Shown here piece after piece: positions 51,566-59,633 of a DNA stretch of 64,000 nt; within the stretch, counting starts at the first letter, position 1; each line of letters opens with the position of its first letter. Below the pieces are notes generated by a model. The model saw only the letters and a program-made list of their open reading frames with translations, ran no database searches and was not told where the DNA came from. The position numbers and the translations under genes were made by a program. The stretch is from Streptomyces sp. RKAG290 (GTDB lineage Bacteria; Actinomycetota; Actinomycetes; Streptomycetales; Streptomycetaceae). The stretch covers positions 5,393,894-5,457,893 of the forward strand of contig NZ_JAJOZC010000001.1 of NCBI RefSeq assembly GCF_023701695.1. The letters are read 5' to 3'.

Positions 51566-51807
51566 GTCGTGGGTCCTTCTGCGAAGGGGCGATGAGGGAG
51601 GGGAACGGACGGGAAAGCGGTGTACGCAGGGCAGTTGCGAGGCCGTCGCACCCCATGCACACCATGGCCATCGATCGTAGTGGGTGGCCGCGTGCCCCAT
51701 CTCACGTCGGGTGCGTAATCTGGCTGAAATCCCGGGTCGTGATACTGGAGTCTCTCCCCTACCCCGGGCGGTGGTGCACGGACCGTCTGAACTGCAAGGA
51801 TGTGGCT

Positions 51808-53169
51808 ATGGACAAGCAGCAGGAATTCGTCCTCAGGACACTTGAGGAGCGCGACATCCGGTTCGTACGGCTGTGGTTCACCGATGTACTCGGTTACCTC
51901 AAGTCCGTGGCCGTTGCCCCTGCCGAGCTGGAGCAGGCGTTCGACGAAGGCATCGGCTTCGACGGCTCGGCCATCGAGGGCTTCGCCCGGGTGTACGAGT
52001 CGGACATGATCGCCAAGCCGGATCCGGGCACGTTCCAGATCCTGCCCTGGCGCGCGGAGGCCCCCGGCACGGCCCGCATGTTCTGCGACATCCTGATGCC
52101 CGACGGCTCGCCGTCCTTCGCCGACCCGCGGTACGTGCTCAAGCGCATCCTGGCCAAGACCTCCGACCTGGGTTTCACCTTCTACACCCACCCGGAGATC
52201 GAGTTCTTCCTGCTGAAGGACAAGCCGGTCGACGGCAGCCGCCCCACCCCGGCCGACAGCTCCGGCTACTTCGACCACACCCCGCAGAACGTCGGCATGG
52301 ACTTCCGCCGCCAGGCGATCACCATGCTCGAATCCATGGGCATCTCGGTCGAGTTCAGCCACCACGAGGGCGCCCCCGGCCAGCAGGAGATCGACCTGCG
52401 GTACGCGGACGCGCTCTCCACCGCCGACAACATCATGACCTTCCGTCTCGTCATGAAGCAGGTCGCGCTGGAGCAGGGTGTGCAGGCGACCTTCATGCCG
52501 AAGCCGTTCTCGGAGTTCCCCGGCTCGGGCATGCACACCCACCTCTCCCTCTTCGAGGGCGACCGCAACGCCTTCTACGAGTCCGGCGCGGAGTACCAGC
52601 TCTCCAAGGTCGGCCGCTCCTTCATCGCCGGCCTGCTCAAGCACGCCGCGGAGATCTCCGCCGTGACCAACCAGTGGGTCAACTCCTACAAGCGCATCTG
52701 GGGCGGCTCCTCCCGCGCCGCGGGCGCCGGCGGCGAGGCCCCCTCGTACATCTGCTGGGGCCACAACAACCGCTCCGCGCTGATCCGGGTCCCGATGTAC
52801 AAGCCCGGCAAGACCGGCTCGGCCCGCGTCGAGGTCCGCTCCATCGACTCCGGGGCCAACCCCTACCTGACGTACGCGGTGCTCCTGGCCGCGGGCCTCA
52901 AGGGCATCGAGGAGGGCTACGAACTCCCGGCCGGCGCCGACGACGACGTCTGGGCGCTGTCCGACGCCGAACGCCGCGCGATGGGCATCGAGCCGCTGCC
53001 GCAGAACCTGGGCGAGGCGATCTCGCTGATGGAGAAGAGCGAACTGGTCGCCGAGACACTCGGTGAGCACGTCTTCGACTTCTTCCTGCGCAACAAGAAG
53101 CAGGAGTGGGAGGAGTACCGCAGCGAGGTCACGGCCTTCGAGCTGAAGAACCTGCTGCCGGTGCTGTAG
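51808..53169 (+). CDS. glnA2: Glutamine-synthetase-like gamma-glutamylpolyamine synthetase (GlnA2)
   Basis: A 453-residue GS-fold protein. N-terminal beta-grasp (FVRLWFTDVLGYLKSVAV), EGIGFDGSAIEGFARVYESD, then the catalytic domain with FYTHPEIEFFLL (metal-binding E-x-E), GQQEIDLRYADAL, PFSEFPGSGMHTHLSLF, NSYKRIWGG and SARVEVRSIDSGANPYL. The C-terminal adenylylation motif N-L-Y-x-L-P of GlnA1 is not seen. Its length and sequence match S. coelicolor SCO2241 (GlnA2), shown to glutamylate polyamines rather than make glutamine, and the neighbourhood with glnE supports this. A GGCT-like gene follows. ATG at 51808 was chosen by homology. Confidence 0.9.
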   Translation: MDKQQEFVLRTLEERDIRFVRLWFTDVLGYLKSVAVAPAELEQAFDEGIGFDGSAIEGFARVYESDMIAKPDPGTFQILPWRAEAPGTARMFCDILMPDGSPSFADPRYVLKRILAKTSDLGFTFYTHPEIEFFLLKDKPVDGSRPTPADSSGYFDHTPQNVGMDFRRQAITMLESMGISVEFSHHEGAPGQQEIDLRYADALSTADNIMTFRLVMKQVALEQGVQATFMPKPFSEFPGSGMHTHLSLFEGDRNAFYESGAEYQLSKVGRSFIAGLLKHAAEISAVTNQWVNSYKRIWGGSSRAAGAGGEAPSYICWGHNNRSALIRVPMYKPGKTGSARVEVRSIDSGANPYLTYAVLLAAGLKGIEEGYELPAGADDDVWALSDAERRAMGIEPLPQNLGEAISLMEKSELVAETLGEHVFDFFLRNKKQEWEEYRSEVTAFELKNLLPVL

Positions 53170-53261
53170 ACGCAGGTCAGCGCCGCCAGGGCGCGTGTAC
53201 GTGGCTTCGGGCCGACGGTGGCGTACCGTCGGCCCGAAGCCGTTCCTGGGAGGCGTCGCGC

Positions 53262-53912
53262 ATGGCGGGAGCGCATCCGATCGAGCCCGGGGCCGTGGAG
53301 GGGCCCGCGCCCGAGTGGGTCTGGTACACCTCGTACGGCTCCAACATGCACCTCGACCGGCTTGCCTACTACGTGAAGGGCGGCAGGCCGCCCGGCACCG
53401 ACAAGACATACCCGGGGTGCCGCGACCGGCGCATGCCCAGCCGCTCCGTTCCCGTGGAACTCAGTGGTGTTCTCTACTTCGCCACCCGGTCGCCCGTCTG
53501 GGGCGGCGGTCGTGCTTTCTACGATCCGCGCGCGGACGGCCGGGTCTACGCCCGTGCCCATCTTGTCTCGGCGGCCCAGTTCGCGGACATCGCGGCGCAG
53601 GAGATGTACAGGGAACCGGGTGAGGACCTCGACCTCACCGGGGTGCTGACGTCAGGAGTCGCGACGTTGGGGAACGGGCGGTACGAGACCCTGGTGTGCG
53701 CCGGGCAGGCGGAGCGGTTGCCCCTTCTCACCTTCACCGCTCCCTGGGGCGCTGACGAGGTGACCCCGGTGTCTCCCTCTCGTGCCTACCTGCGCATTCT
53801 CGCCTCCGGCCTGCTTGCGGCCGGAGCTTGGGATGCCGACACAGTGGCGGCATACGTGGCTTCGTCCAGGGTGCTGCCGGCCATTGGTCCGCACAGGAGA
53901 TCCGAGACCTGA
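53262..53912 (+). CDS. Gamma-glutamylcyclotransferase-like (GGCT fold) protein
   Basis: A 216-residue protein with the GGCT signature WYTSYGSNMHLDRLAYYVKG near residues 22-41, where Y-G-S-N is the substrate-binding loop. The following LSGVLYFATRSPVWGGGRAFYDP and AGAWDADTVAAYVAS fit a larger, Streptomyces-type variant. The family cyclises gamma-glutamyl compounds to pyroglutamate or cleaves other gamma-linked substrates. It sits 93 nt after glnA2, whose product makes gamma-glutamylpolyamines, so a role in cleaving those is an attractive inference. The SD GGGAGG is 8 nt before the ATG at 53262. Confidence 0.7.
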   Translation: MAGAHPIEPGAVEGPAPEWVWYTSYGSNMHLDRLAYYVKGGRPPGTDKTYPGCRDRRMPSRSVPVELSGVLYFATRSPVWGGGRAFYDPRADGRVYARAHLVSAAQFADIAAQEMYREPGEDLDLTGVLTSGVATLGNGRYETLVCAGQAERLPLLTFTAPWGADEVTPVSPSRAYLRILASGLLAAGAWDADTVAAYVASSRVLPAIGPHRRSET

Positions 53913-53983
53913 TCACGGATTGACACCCCAGCCGTAGATGCCGGCCGGCGCTCCATGCAGCCGTCCCTTCTTCGGCCCTGACT

Positions 53984-54016
53984 GGTCGTCAACCAGTCGT
54001 CAACCGGTCGTCAACC
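53984..54016 (+). promoter_or_regulatory. Three tandem 11-bp direct repeats (activator-site candidate)
   Basis: GGTCGTCAACC, AGTCGTCAACC, GGTCGTCAACC follow one another without gap. Read as heptamers GTCAACC with 4-bp spacers this has the format of SARP or PhoP binding sites. It ends 3 nt upstream of a TTGTCC -35 candidate (54019-54024). Confidence 0.65.
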
Positions 54017-54018
54017 AC

Positions 54019-54048
54019 TTGTCCGCGTCGCCGCGCCCACTCTAGAGT
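54019..54048 (+). promoter_or_regulatory. Candidate promoter TTGTCC-N18-TAGAGT
   Basis: A sigma-HrdB-like -35 (TTGTCC, 54019-54024) and -10 (TAGAGT, 54043-54048) with 18 bp between, placed directly after the direct repeats and before the inverted repeat. Confidence 0.5.
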
Positions 54049-54079
54049 CCTAACGGGAAAACAGATTTCAACCGTTAGG
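54049..54079. promoter_or_regulatory. Inverted repeat CCTAACGG-N15-CCGTTAGG
   Basis: Perfect 8-bp arms over a 31-bp region immediately downstream of the -10 candidate, covering the expected transcription start. Well placed for a repressor operator or a 5'UTR stem-loop ahead of the metallophosphoesterase gene. Confidence 0.62.
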
Positions 54080-54135
54080 TGTCGAGGTGGGGGCAGTGGC
54101 CTCCCGGACCCGGCGCCGGAGGAGCAGGTGGAGCG

Positions 54136-54876
54136 ATGACACTCCTTGCCCAGATCAGTGACCTGCACCTGGACGGCAGCGAGAGAGCGACCCGACGTGC
54201 CACGCGCGTCATGGATCACCTGCGCGCCCTGCCGCAGCCGGTCGACGCCCTCCTGGTCACCGGGGACATCGCCGATCACGGCGCGGAGGCCGAGTACGAG
54301 GAGGCGGCACGCATCCTGGCCGCTCCCTTCCCCGTGCTCAGCTGCCCCGGCAACCACGACGTGCGTCCGGCCTACCGCAAGGCCCTGCTCGGAGAGGCTC
54401 CCGGGGACGGGCCCGTCAATCAGATCCACCACATCGACGGCACAGCCGTCCTGATGTGCGACTCCACCATCCCCGGCCGGGACGAGGGACGTCTGGACGA
54501 ACAGACCCTGGCCTGGATCGATGACACCCTCACCGGACTGCCGGGACAGACCCGGGCGCTGATCGCCTTTCACCAGCCGCCGGTGGAGCTCCACCACCCG
54601 CTGCCCGACTCGGGCCGGCTCCAGCAGCCCGGGGAACTGGCCCGCCTGCTCGACGCGCACCCGCGGGTCGCCGCCGTGCTCACCGGCCATGCCCACACCG
54701 CGGCCGCCTCGACCTTCGCGTCGCGTCCGCTGATCGTCGGACCGGCCGTCACCTGGACGCTGCGCATGCCCTGGGAGGGGAGCGACCCCGTGGGCCGCGA
54801 CCAGCCGCCCGGTCTCGCCTTCCACGTCCTCGACGACAGCGGGCGGCTGACCACCCACTTCCGCGTGGTGCTCTGA
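54136..54876 (+). CDS. Class III cyclic-nucleotide-type metallophosphoesterase (CpdA-like)
   Basis: A 246-residue calcineurin-like phosphoesterase. Metal ligands appear in order: DLHLDG (D-x-H), LLVTGDIADHG (G-D), LSCPGNHDVR (G-N-H-D), ALIAFHQPPV (H) and VLTGHAHTAAA (G-H-x-H). This set and the size fit CpdA/cyclic-AMP-phosphodiesterase-like enzymes, whose substrate in Streptomyces might be a cyclic nucleotide or another phosphodiester. The gene has an elaborate promoter (direct repeats, promoter, inverted repeat). ATG at 54136. Confidence 0.87.
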   Translation: MTLLAQISDLHLDGSERATRRATRVMDHLRALPQPVDALLVTGDIADHGAEAEYEEAARILAAPFPVLSCPGNHDVRPAYRKALLGEAPGDGPVNQIHHIDGTAVLMCDSTIPGRDEGRLDEQTLAWIDDTLTGLPGQTRALIAFHQPPVELHHPLPDSGRLQQPGELARLLDAHPRVAAVLTGHAHTAAASTFASRPLIVGPAVTWTLRMPWEGSDPVGRDQPPGLAFHVLDDSGRLTTHFRVVL

Positions 54877-55039
54877 ACCCGCCCGGCGGCCCGCGGGGCG
54901 GGCGTCCCGGCCGCACCCCCGGATGGAGGACGAGATGTTGCCGGTCCGGCCGGCCGGAGGAAGGCTGAGCCCGATCTCACCGGGTCGCCGGGGGCGCGGG
55001 CGGGTCCGCGCCGGGCACGGTGGACGGAAGGGCGTCGCC

Positions 55040-55336
55040 ATGCGCGTCATGCTGAGAGCGTCGATGGACACACAGCTCACGACCGAAGCGATCAAGAGCG
55101 GCACGCTGCAGAAGATCGTGCAGTCGATGTCGGAACGGCTCAAGCCGGAGGCGGTCTACTTCCATACCGCCGACGGCAGGCGGTGCTGCACCTTCGTCTT
55201 CGACATGCAGGACAGTTCGGAGCTGCCCGGGATCGCGGAGCCGCTCTTCGACGGGCTCGGCGCTGAGCTCGAGTTCCAGCCCGTGATGAACCTCGACGAC
55301 CTGCGCAAGGGCTTCGCCGCGCAGCAGCAGGGCTGA
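55040..55336 (+). CDS. Small alpha/beta protein of unknown function (98 aa)
   Basis: A 98-residue soluble protein: MRVMLRASMDTQLTTEAIKSG, LQKIVQSMSERLKPEAVYFHTADGRRCCTFVFDMQDSSELPGIAEPLFDG and ELEFQPVMNLDDLRKGF. The beta-alpha-beta-beta-alpha-beta order is that of a ferredoxin-like dimeric barrel (YCII/DUF3303-like). No catalytic motif is evident. The start ATG at 55040 has GGAAGGG upstream; the frame is open further upstream but reads as noncoding. It lies between the metallophosphoesterase and the saccharopine-dehydrogenase-like gene and may belong to the same unit. Confidence 0.7.
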   Translation: MRVMLRASMDTQLTTEAIKSGTLQKIVQSMSERLKPEAVYFHTADGRRCCTFVFDMQDSSELPGIAEPLFDGLGAELEFQPVMNLDDLRKGFAAQQQG

Positions 55337-55385
55337 CCTCGTCGCCCGCCCGGGGCACGGTGAACGGTGAAGGAGTGGTGTCTCC

Positions 55386-56606
55386 ATGCGTGTCCTCCTG
55401 GTCGGTGCGGGAGGCGTAGGCACGGCGATCACGAGGATCGCGGCCCGCCGGCCGTTCTTCGAGCACATGACCGTCGCCGACTACGACCTCGGACGGGCCC
55501 GGAGCGCCGTCGAGGCTCTCGGGGAGAACGGCGGCCGGTTCCGCGCCGTCCGGCTGGACGCCTCGGACCCGGCAGCCGTGCGCGCCGCCCTCGGCGAACA
55601 CCGCTGCGACGTCCTGCTCAACGCCACCGATCCCCGCTTCGTGCTCCCGCTCTTCGACGCCGCCCTCGCCCACGGCGCGCACTACCTCGACATGGCCATG
55701 TCCCTGTCCCGGCCGCATCCGTCCCGCCCGTACGAGGAGTGCGGGGTCAAGCTCGGCGACGCGCAGTTCGAGCGGGCCGCGGAGTGGGAGGCCGCGGGAC
55801 GCCTCGCGCTGGTGGGGATGGGCGTGGAGCCCGGCCTCTCCGACGTGTTCGCCCGGTACGCCTCCGACGAACTCTTCGACGAGATCGAGGAGATCGGGAT
55901 CCGGGACGGGGCGAACCTGACGGTGGACGGCTACGACTTCGCCCCGTCCTTCAGTATCTGGACGACCATCGAGGAGTGCCTGAACCCGCCGGTCGTGTAC
56001 GAGCAGGAGCGGGGCTGGTACACCACCGCCCCCTTCAGCGAGCCGGAGGTCTTCGACTTCCCCGAAGGCATCGGTCCCGTGGAGTGCGTCAACGTGGAGC
56101 ACGAGGAAGTGCTGCTCGTCCCGCGCCGGCTGAAGGCGCGGCGGGTCACGTTCAAGTACGGACTGGGTGACGAGTTCATCGGGGTGCTCCGGACCCTTCA
56201 CATGCTCGGACTCGACCGCACCGAACCCGTTTCCGTGCCGAGCGACCTGGGGAAGGCCGCCGTCTCGCCCCGTGACGTGGTCGCCGCCTGTCTGCCCGAC
56301 CCCGCAGGGCTCGGCGACCGGATGCACGGCAAGACCTGTGCCGGGACCTGGGTGAAGGGTGTCAAGGACGGCCGGCCCAGGGAGGTGTACCTCTACCACG
56401 TCGTCGACAACCAGTGGTCGATGCGGGAGTACGGCTCGCAGGCCGTGGTCTGGCAGACCGCGATCAACCCCGTCGCCGCCCTGGAACTGATCGCGAGCGG
56501 TGTGTGGAGCGGCAGCGGAGTGCTGGGCCCTGAGGCGATGCCGCCGCGGCCGTTCCTCGATCTGCTCACGGAGTACGGCGCACCGTGGGGCCTGCGCGAG
56601 CAGTGA
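55386..56606 (+). CDS. Saccharopine dehydrogenase-like (LYS9/CANSDH family) protein
   Basis: A 406-residue protein with a Rossmann start MRVLLVGAGGVGTAITRIAAR, then VADYDLGRARSAVEAL, CDVLLNATDPRFVLPLFDAAL and LVGMGVEPGLSDVFARYA, all as in saccharopine dehydrogenase NADP-binding and C-terminal domains. Family members include saccharopine reductases and carboxynorspermidine dehydrogenase of polyamine synthesis. Ahead of an APC permease and a universal stress protein in the same direction, it probably belongs to an amino acid or polyamine pathway. SD GGAGTGG precedes the ATG at 55386. Confidence 0.83.
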   Translation: MRVLLVGAGGVGTAITRIAARRPFFEHMTVADYDLGRARSAVEALGENGGRFRAVRLDASDPAAVRAALGEHRCDVLLNATDPRFVLPLFDAALAHGAHYLDMAMSLSRPHPSRPYEECGVKLGDAQFERAAEWEAAGRLALVGMGVEPGLSDVFARYASDELFDEIEEIGIRDGANLTVDGYDFAPSFSIWTTIEECLNPPVVYEQERGWYTTAPFSEPEVFDFPEGIGPVECVNVEHEEVLLVPRRLKARRVTFKYGLGDEFIGVLRTLHMLGLDRTEPVSVPSDLGKAAVSPRDVVAACLPDPAGLGDRMHGKTCAGTWVKGVKDGRPREVYLYHVVDNQWSMREYGSQAVVWQTAINPVAALELIASGVWSGSGVLGPEAMPPRPFLDLLTEYGAPWGLREQ

Positions 56607-56728
56607 CGGACGGGTGCGCCCTGTCCGCCGGACGGCGCAAAGGCGATGTGCGCACCCCGAACCACCTCAATAGCATGAGAAAGATACTTTCCGCTTTCTC
56701 TTCAGGCTTGTGACCGTAGCGAGGGCGC

Positions 56729-58222
56729 ATGTCGAAGGACCTTGCCGGACCAGCACAGTCGGCGACCTTGAAACCCGATGCGATCGGCTTCGTCGACGCG
56801 CTCGTCATCGGGCTGAACGCCACGTCCCCTGCCTACTCCGTGGCGGCGGTCATCGGACCGATCGTCGCGCTCGTCGGCATCTACGCACCCGGAGTGCTCT
56901 TCGCCTCCTTCGTGCCGATGCTCTTCATCGCGTCCGCCTTCTACTACCTCAACAAGGTCGACCAGGACTGCGGGACGACGTTCTCCTGGGTGACCCGTGC
57001 GCTGGGGCCGTGGACCGGGTGGCTCGGGGGCTGGGCCATCACGATGACCGGGGTGCTCGTGGTGGGATCCCTGGCGGACGTCGCCGTCAGCTTCGGGCTG
57101 CTGGCCGTCGGCCTCGACAGCTGGGCCGACAACACGTTCGTGCGCCAGCTCCTCACCGTCGTCCTCATCCTGGTGATGACGGCCCTGTGCGTCATCGGCA
57201 CCGAACTGTCGGCCAAGGTGCAGAACGTCCTGATCCTGGCGCAGGTGGCCTTCCTCCTGGTCTTCGTGATCGTCGCGCTCTACCGCGTCTACGCAGGCAC
57301 GACGTCGTTCGCCTCGATCCATCCCTCGGCCGCCTGGCTCAACCCCTTCGGGGCGGGCGGCGCGGCCCTCACCAGTGGGCTGCTGCTCGGCGTGTTCATC
57401 TACTGGGGCTGGGAATCCGCCGTCAACCTCACCGAGGAGGTCGAGGACTCCGCGACCGCTCCCGGCAAGGCGGGCGTGTGGTCGACCATCATCCTGCTGG
57501 TGACGTACCTGTCCGTCGGCTTCGCCGTCGTCGCGTTCGCCGGAACGGCGTATCTGGCCGAGAACGCCGGCGAGGAGGAGTTCATCTTCGCGCTGCTCGC
57601 CCGCAAGGTCATGGGCGGCTGGGACTGGATCGTGCTCCTCGCGGTCGCGACGTCCGCGCTCGCCTCGACCCAGACCACTATCATTCCCGCGTCCCGCACC
57701 GCGCTCTCGATGGCCCGCCGGCACGCGCTGCCGGCGCACTTCGGCCGGATCAACCCCCGGTTCCGGACCCCTGACGTGAGCACCTGGTGGGTGGCCGCGA
57801 TCGCCATCGCCTGGTACCTCGTCGTCAACCAGATCAGCGAGAACGCCCTCTTCGACTCGCTGACGGCACTCTCCCTGCTGATCTCCTTCTACTACGCGCT
57901 GACCGGTGTGGCCTGCGCGGTCTACTACCGCCGCCATCTGACCGAGAGCGTAAAGAGCTTCCTCCTCATCGGCCTCGGCCCGCTGATCGGATCGGGTCTG
58001 CTGACCTGGCTGCTCGTGCGGTCGGTGATCGACATGTCGGACCCGGCCAACTCCTACAGCGGCACCTCGTGGTTCGGCCTCGGCCCGCCGCTCGTCATCG
58101 GCATCTGCATCAGCGCGGCCGGGGTGGTGCTCATGGTGGTGTGGCGGTTCCGCTCGTCCGTCTTCTGGGCCGAGCGCCGCGGTGTGGTCGACCCCGAGCT
58201 CGTGCACGGCAAGGAGTCCTGA
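56729..58222 (+). CDS. APC family amino acid/polyamine permease (12 TM)
   Basis: A 497-residue membrane protein. The N-terminal part KPDAIGFVDALVIGLNATSPAYSVAAVIGPIV carries the unwound TM1 motif of APC permeases; VDQDCGTTFSWVTRALGPWTGWLGGWAI covers the first cytoplasmic loop and TM3; YWGWESAVNLTEEVEDSATAPGKAG (TM6-loop, W-E-x-x) and STQTTIIPASRTALSMARR are further family features. Imports amino acids, polyamines or related amines. The stop is 1 nt before the next gene start and the SD of that gene lies within this coding region, so the two are translationally coupled. Confidence 0.9.
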   Translation: MSKDLAGPAQSATLKPDAIGFVDALVIGLNATSPAYSVAAVIGPIVALVGIYAPGVLFASFVPMLFIASAFYYLNKVDQDCGTTFSWVTRALGPWTGWLGGWAITMTGVLVVGSLADVAVSFGLLAVGLDSWADNTFVRQLLTVVLILVMTALCVIGTELSAKVQNVLILAQVAFLLVFVIVALYRVYAGTTSFASIHPSAAWLNPFGAGGAALTSGLLLGVFIYWGWESAVNLTEEVEDSATAPGKAGVWSTIILLVTYLSVGFAVVAFAGTAYLAENAGEEEFIFALLARKVMGGWDWIVLLAVATSALASTQTTIIPASRTALSMARRHALPAHFGRINPRFRTPDVSTWWVAAIAIAWYLVVNQISENALFDSLTALSLLISFYYALTGVACAVYYRRHLTESVKSFLLIGLGPLIGSGLLTWLLVRSVIDMSDPANSYSGTSWFGLGPPLVIGICISAAGVVLMVVWRFRSSVFWAERRGVVDPELVHGKES

Positions 58223-58223
58223 G

Positions 58224-58637
58224 ATGTCCGTGGTCCTCGGCTACGACGAGTCACCCGGTGCCGCACGCGCCCTGCGCATCGCGATCGAGGTGGCCGCCGC
58301 CTACGGCGAGCCGCTGGTCCTGGTCTACGGGGCGGCGCCGCCCGGCCCCACCGGCGAGGAGTACCGCAGCCATTACGAGGCCGTCAGGCAGGCCGGGCGT
58401 GCGGGGCTCGAACGGGCCCTCGCGGCGGCCGACGAGGCCGGTGTGCCGGCCAGTGTGGAGGTGATCGACCGGAGCCCGGCACCGGCCCTCGTCGAGGCCG
58501 CCGCACGTCACGGGGCCAGGGTCATCGTGGTGGGCAGCTGGGGCGAGAGCCCGATCCGCGGGGCGCTCCTCGGCTCCACCCCGCACAAGCTCCTCCACCT
58601 GTCGACCGTGCCGGTGCTCTGCGTACCGACCGAGTAG
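58224..58637 (+). CDS. Universal stress protein (UspA family)
   Basis: A 137-residue UspA-fold protein: SVVLGYDESPGAARALRIAIEVA at the N terminus with the conserved Asp, and the ATP-binding C-terminal motif G-x2-G-x9-G-S/T in VVGSWGESPIRGALLGSTPHKLL. Placed right after the permease (1-nt gap) with AAGGAG in the permease 3' end. Usp domains next to transporters often modulate them in response to nucleotide. ATG at 58224. Confidence 0.9.
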   Translation: MSVVLGYDESPGAARALRIAIEVAAAYGEPLVLVYGAAPPGPTGEEYRSHYEAVRQAGRAGLERALAAADEAGVPASVEVIDRSPAPALVEAAARHGARVIVVGSWGESPIRGALLGSTPHKLLHLSTVPVLCVPTE

Positions 58638-58721
58638 GGGAGTTCGGCCGGAGGGGCCGGCACCCCGCTGGGGTAGGGTGACGCAGCCCCGCACGGGGAC
58701 TGGCCGAAGGAGGTGGGACCC

Positions 58722-58781
58722 ATTACCGCTGTATCAGGCTGGGTGCTCACCCCTCATGACCGCGTGGTCGACCGGACGTAA
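58722..58781 (+). CDS. Candidate leader peptide with AUU start (19 codons)
   Basis: A strong Shine-Dalgarno GAAGGAGG lies 8 nt before an ATT that opens a 19-codon frame, ITAVSGWVLTPHDRVVDRT (initiator read as Met), ended by TAA. TAA is rare in this window and AUU starts are rare in bacteria (best known in infC, where IF3 recognises them). A GTG at 58713 in the same frame would have no room for an SD. About 45 nt further is the methyltransferase start, whose SD is in a hairpin. The arrangement suggests a translational attenuator. No homology search could be done, so the peptide may also be a chance open frame. Confidence 0.5.
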   Translation: MTAVSGWVLTPHDRVVDRT

Positions 58782-58787
58782 CCGACC

Positions 58788-58823
58788 GCGGAGCACCCTC
58801 GGCATTTTTCCGAAAGGCTCCGC
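58788..58823 (+). promoter_or_regulatory. SD-masking hairpin before the methyltransferase gene
   Basis: Outer stem GCGGAGC/GCTCCGC (58788-58794 with 58817-58823) and inner pairing CCTCGG/CCGAAAGG enclose the only SD (GAAAGG, 58812-58817) of the gene starting at 58827, around a loop of CATTTTT. A competing stem GGTCG/CGACC (58764-58768 with 58783-58787) joins the leader 3' end to the base of this hairpin. Ribosome stalling on the leader could decide which forms. Confidence 0.6.
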
Positions 58824-58826
58824 TCC

Positions 58827-59618
58827 ATGCCGGTCCCGCTGTCACCGTTCGACCTCTCCACGCTCGTCACCACTCTCCGCACCGCCGGCTGCGTATTCGC
58901 CGAGGACGAGGCGGAACTCATCGCATCCACCGCCGCCGACCCGGCCGGGCTCACCGCCATGGTGGAACGCCGCGTCGCGGGCCACCCCCTGGAACACGTA
59001 CTCGGCTGGGCCCGGTTCAGCGGCCTGCGGATCGCGGTGGACCCCGGGGTCTTCGTACCCCGGCGCCGTACCGAGTTCCTGATCCGGCAGGCCGTGGACC
59101 TGGCCCCGAGCCCGGCCGTCGTGGTCGACCTCTGCTGCGGTTCGGGCGCGCTCGGCGCCGCGCTCGCCGCCGCCCTGGACGAGGTCGAACTCCACGCCTC
59201 CGACGTCGAACCCGCCGCGGTGCGCTGTGCCAGGCGCAACATCGGCGAGCGGGGACGGGTCTACGAGGGCGATCTCTTCGCCCCGCTGCCCGACTCGCTG
59301 CGCGGGCGCGTCGACGTACTGCTCGCCAATGTGCCCTACGTACCGAGCGGGGACGTCCCCCTGCTGCCCGCGGAGGCACGGGTCCACGAACCGCTGGTGG
59401 CGCTCGACGGGGGCGGCGACGGCCTCGACGTCATGCGGCGGGTGGCCGCCGATGCGCCGCGGTGGCTGGCGCCGGGCGGCAGCCTGCTGGTCGAGACGAG
59501 CGAACGCCAGGCGGCACGTGCCGAGGAGGCCGTGGGCGGCAGCGGGCTGATCCCCCGCGTGGTCTCCTCGGACGAGCTGTACGCCACCGTGGTGATCGGG
59601 ACCATGCCCGTCCGCTGA
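58827..59618 (+). CDS. Putative protein N5-glutamine methyltransferase (HemK/PrmC-like)
   Basis: A 263-residue class I SAM methyltransferase. N-terminal helical domain (LVTTLRTAGCVFAEDEAELI), then HPLEHVLGWARFSGLRIAVDPGVFVPRRRTEFL, SAM motif VVDLCCGSGALGAAL (about residues 99-113) and the catalytic-type motif LANVPYVPSG, a N-V-P-Y variant of the N-P-P-Y motif in PrmC/HemK. The actinobacterial subgroup is known as putative protein-(glutamine-N5) methyltransferase; its target may be a release factor or a ribosomal protein. This copy is not in the usual prfA-prmC context. ATG at 58827; the SD is held in a hairpin. Confidence 0.84.
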   Translation: MPVPLSPFDLSTLVTTLRTAGCVFAEDEAELIASTAADPAGLTAMVERRVAGHPLEHVLGWARFSGLRIAVDPGVFVPRRRTEFLIRQAVDLAPSPAVVVDLCCGSGALGAALAAALDEVELHASDVEPAAVRCARRNIGERGRVYEGDLFAPLPDSLRGRVDVLLANVPYVPSGDVPLLPAEARVHEPLVALDGGGDGLDVMRRVAADAPRWLAPGGSLLVETSERQAARAEEAVGGSGLIPRVVSSDELYATVVIGTMPVR

Positions 59619-59633
59619 CGGGGAGCGGGCGGC

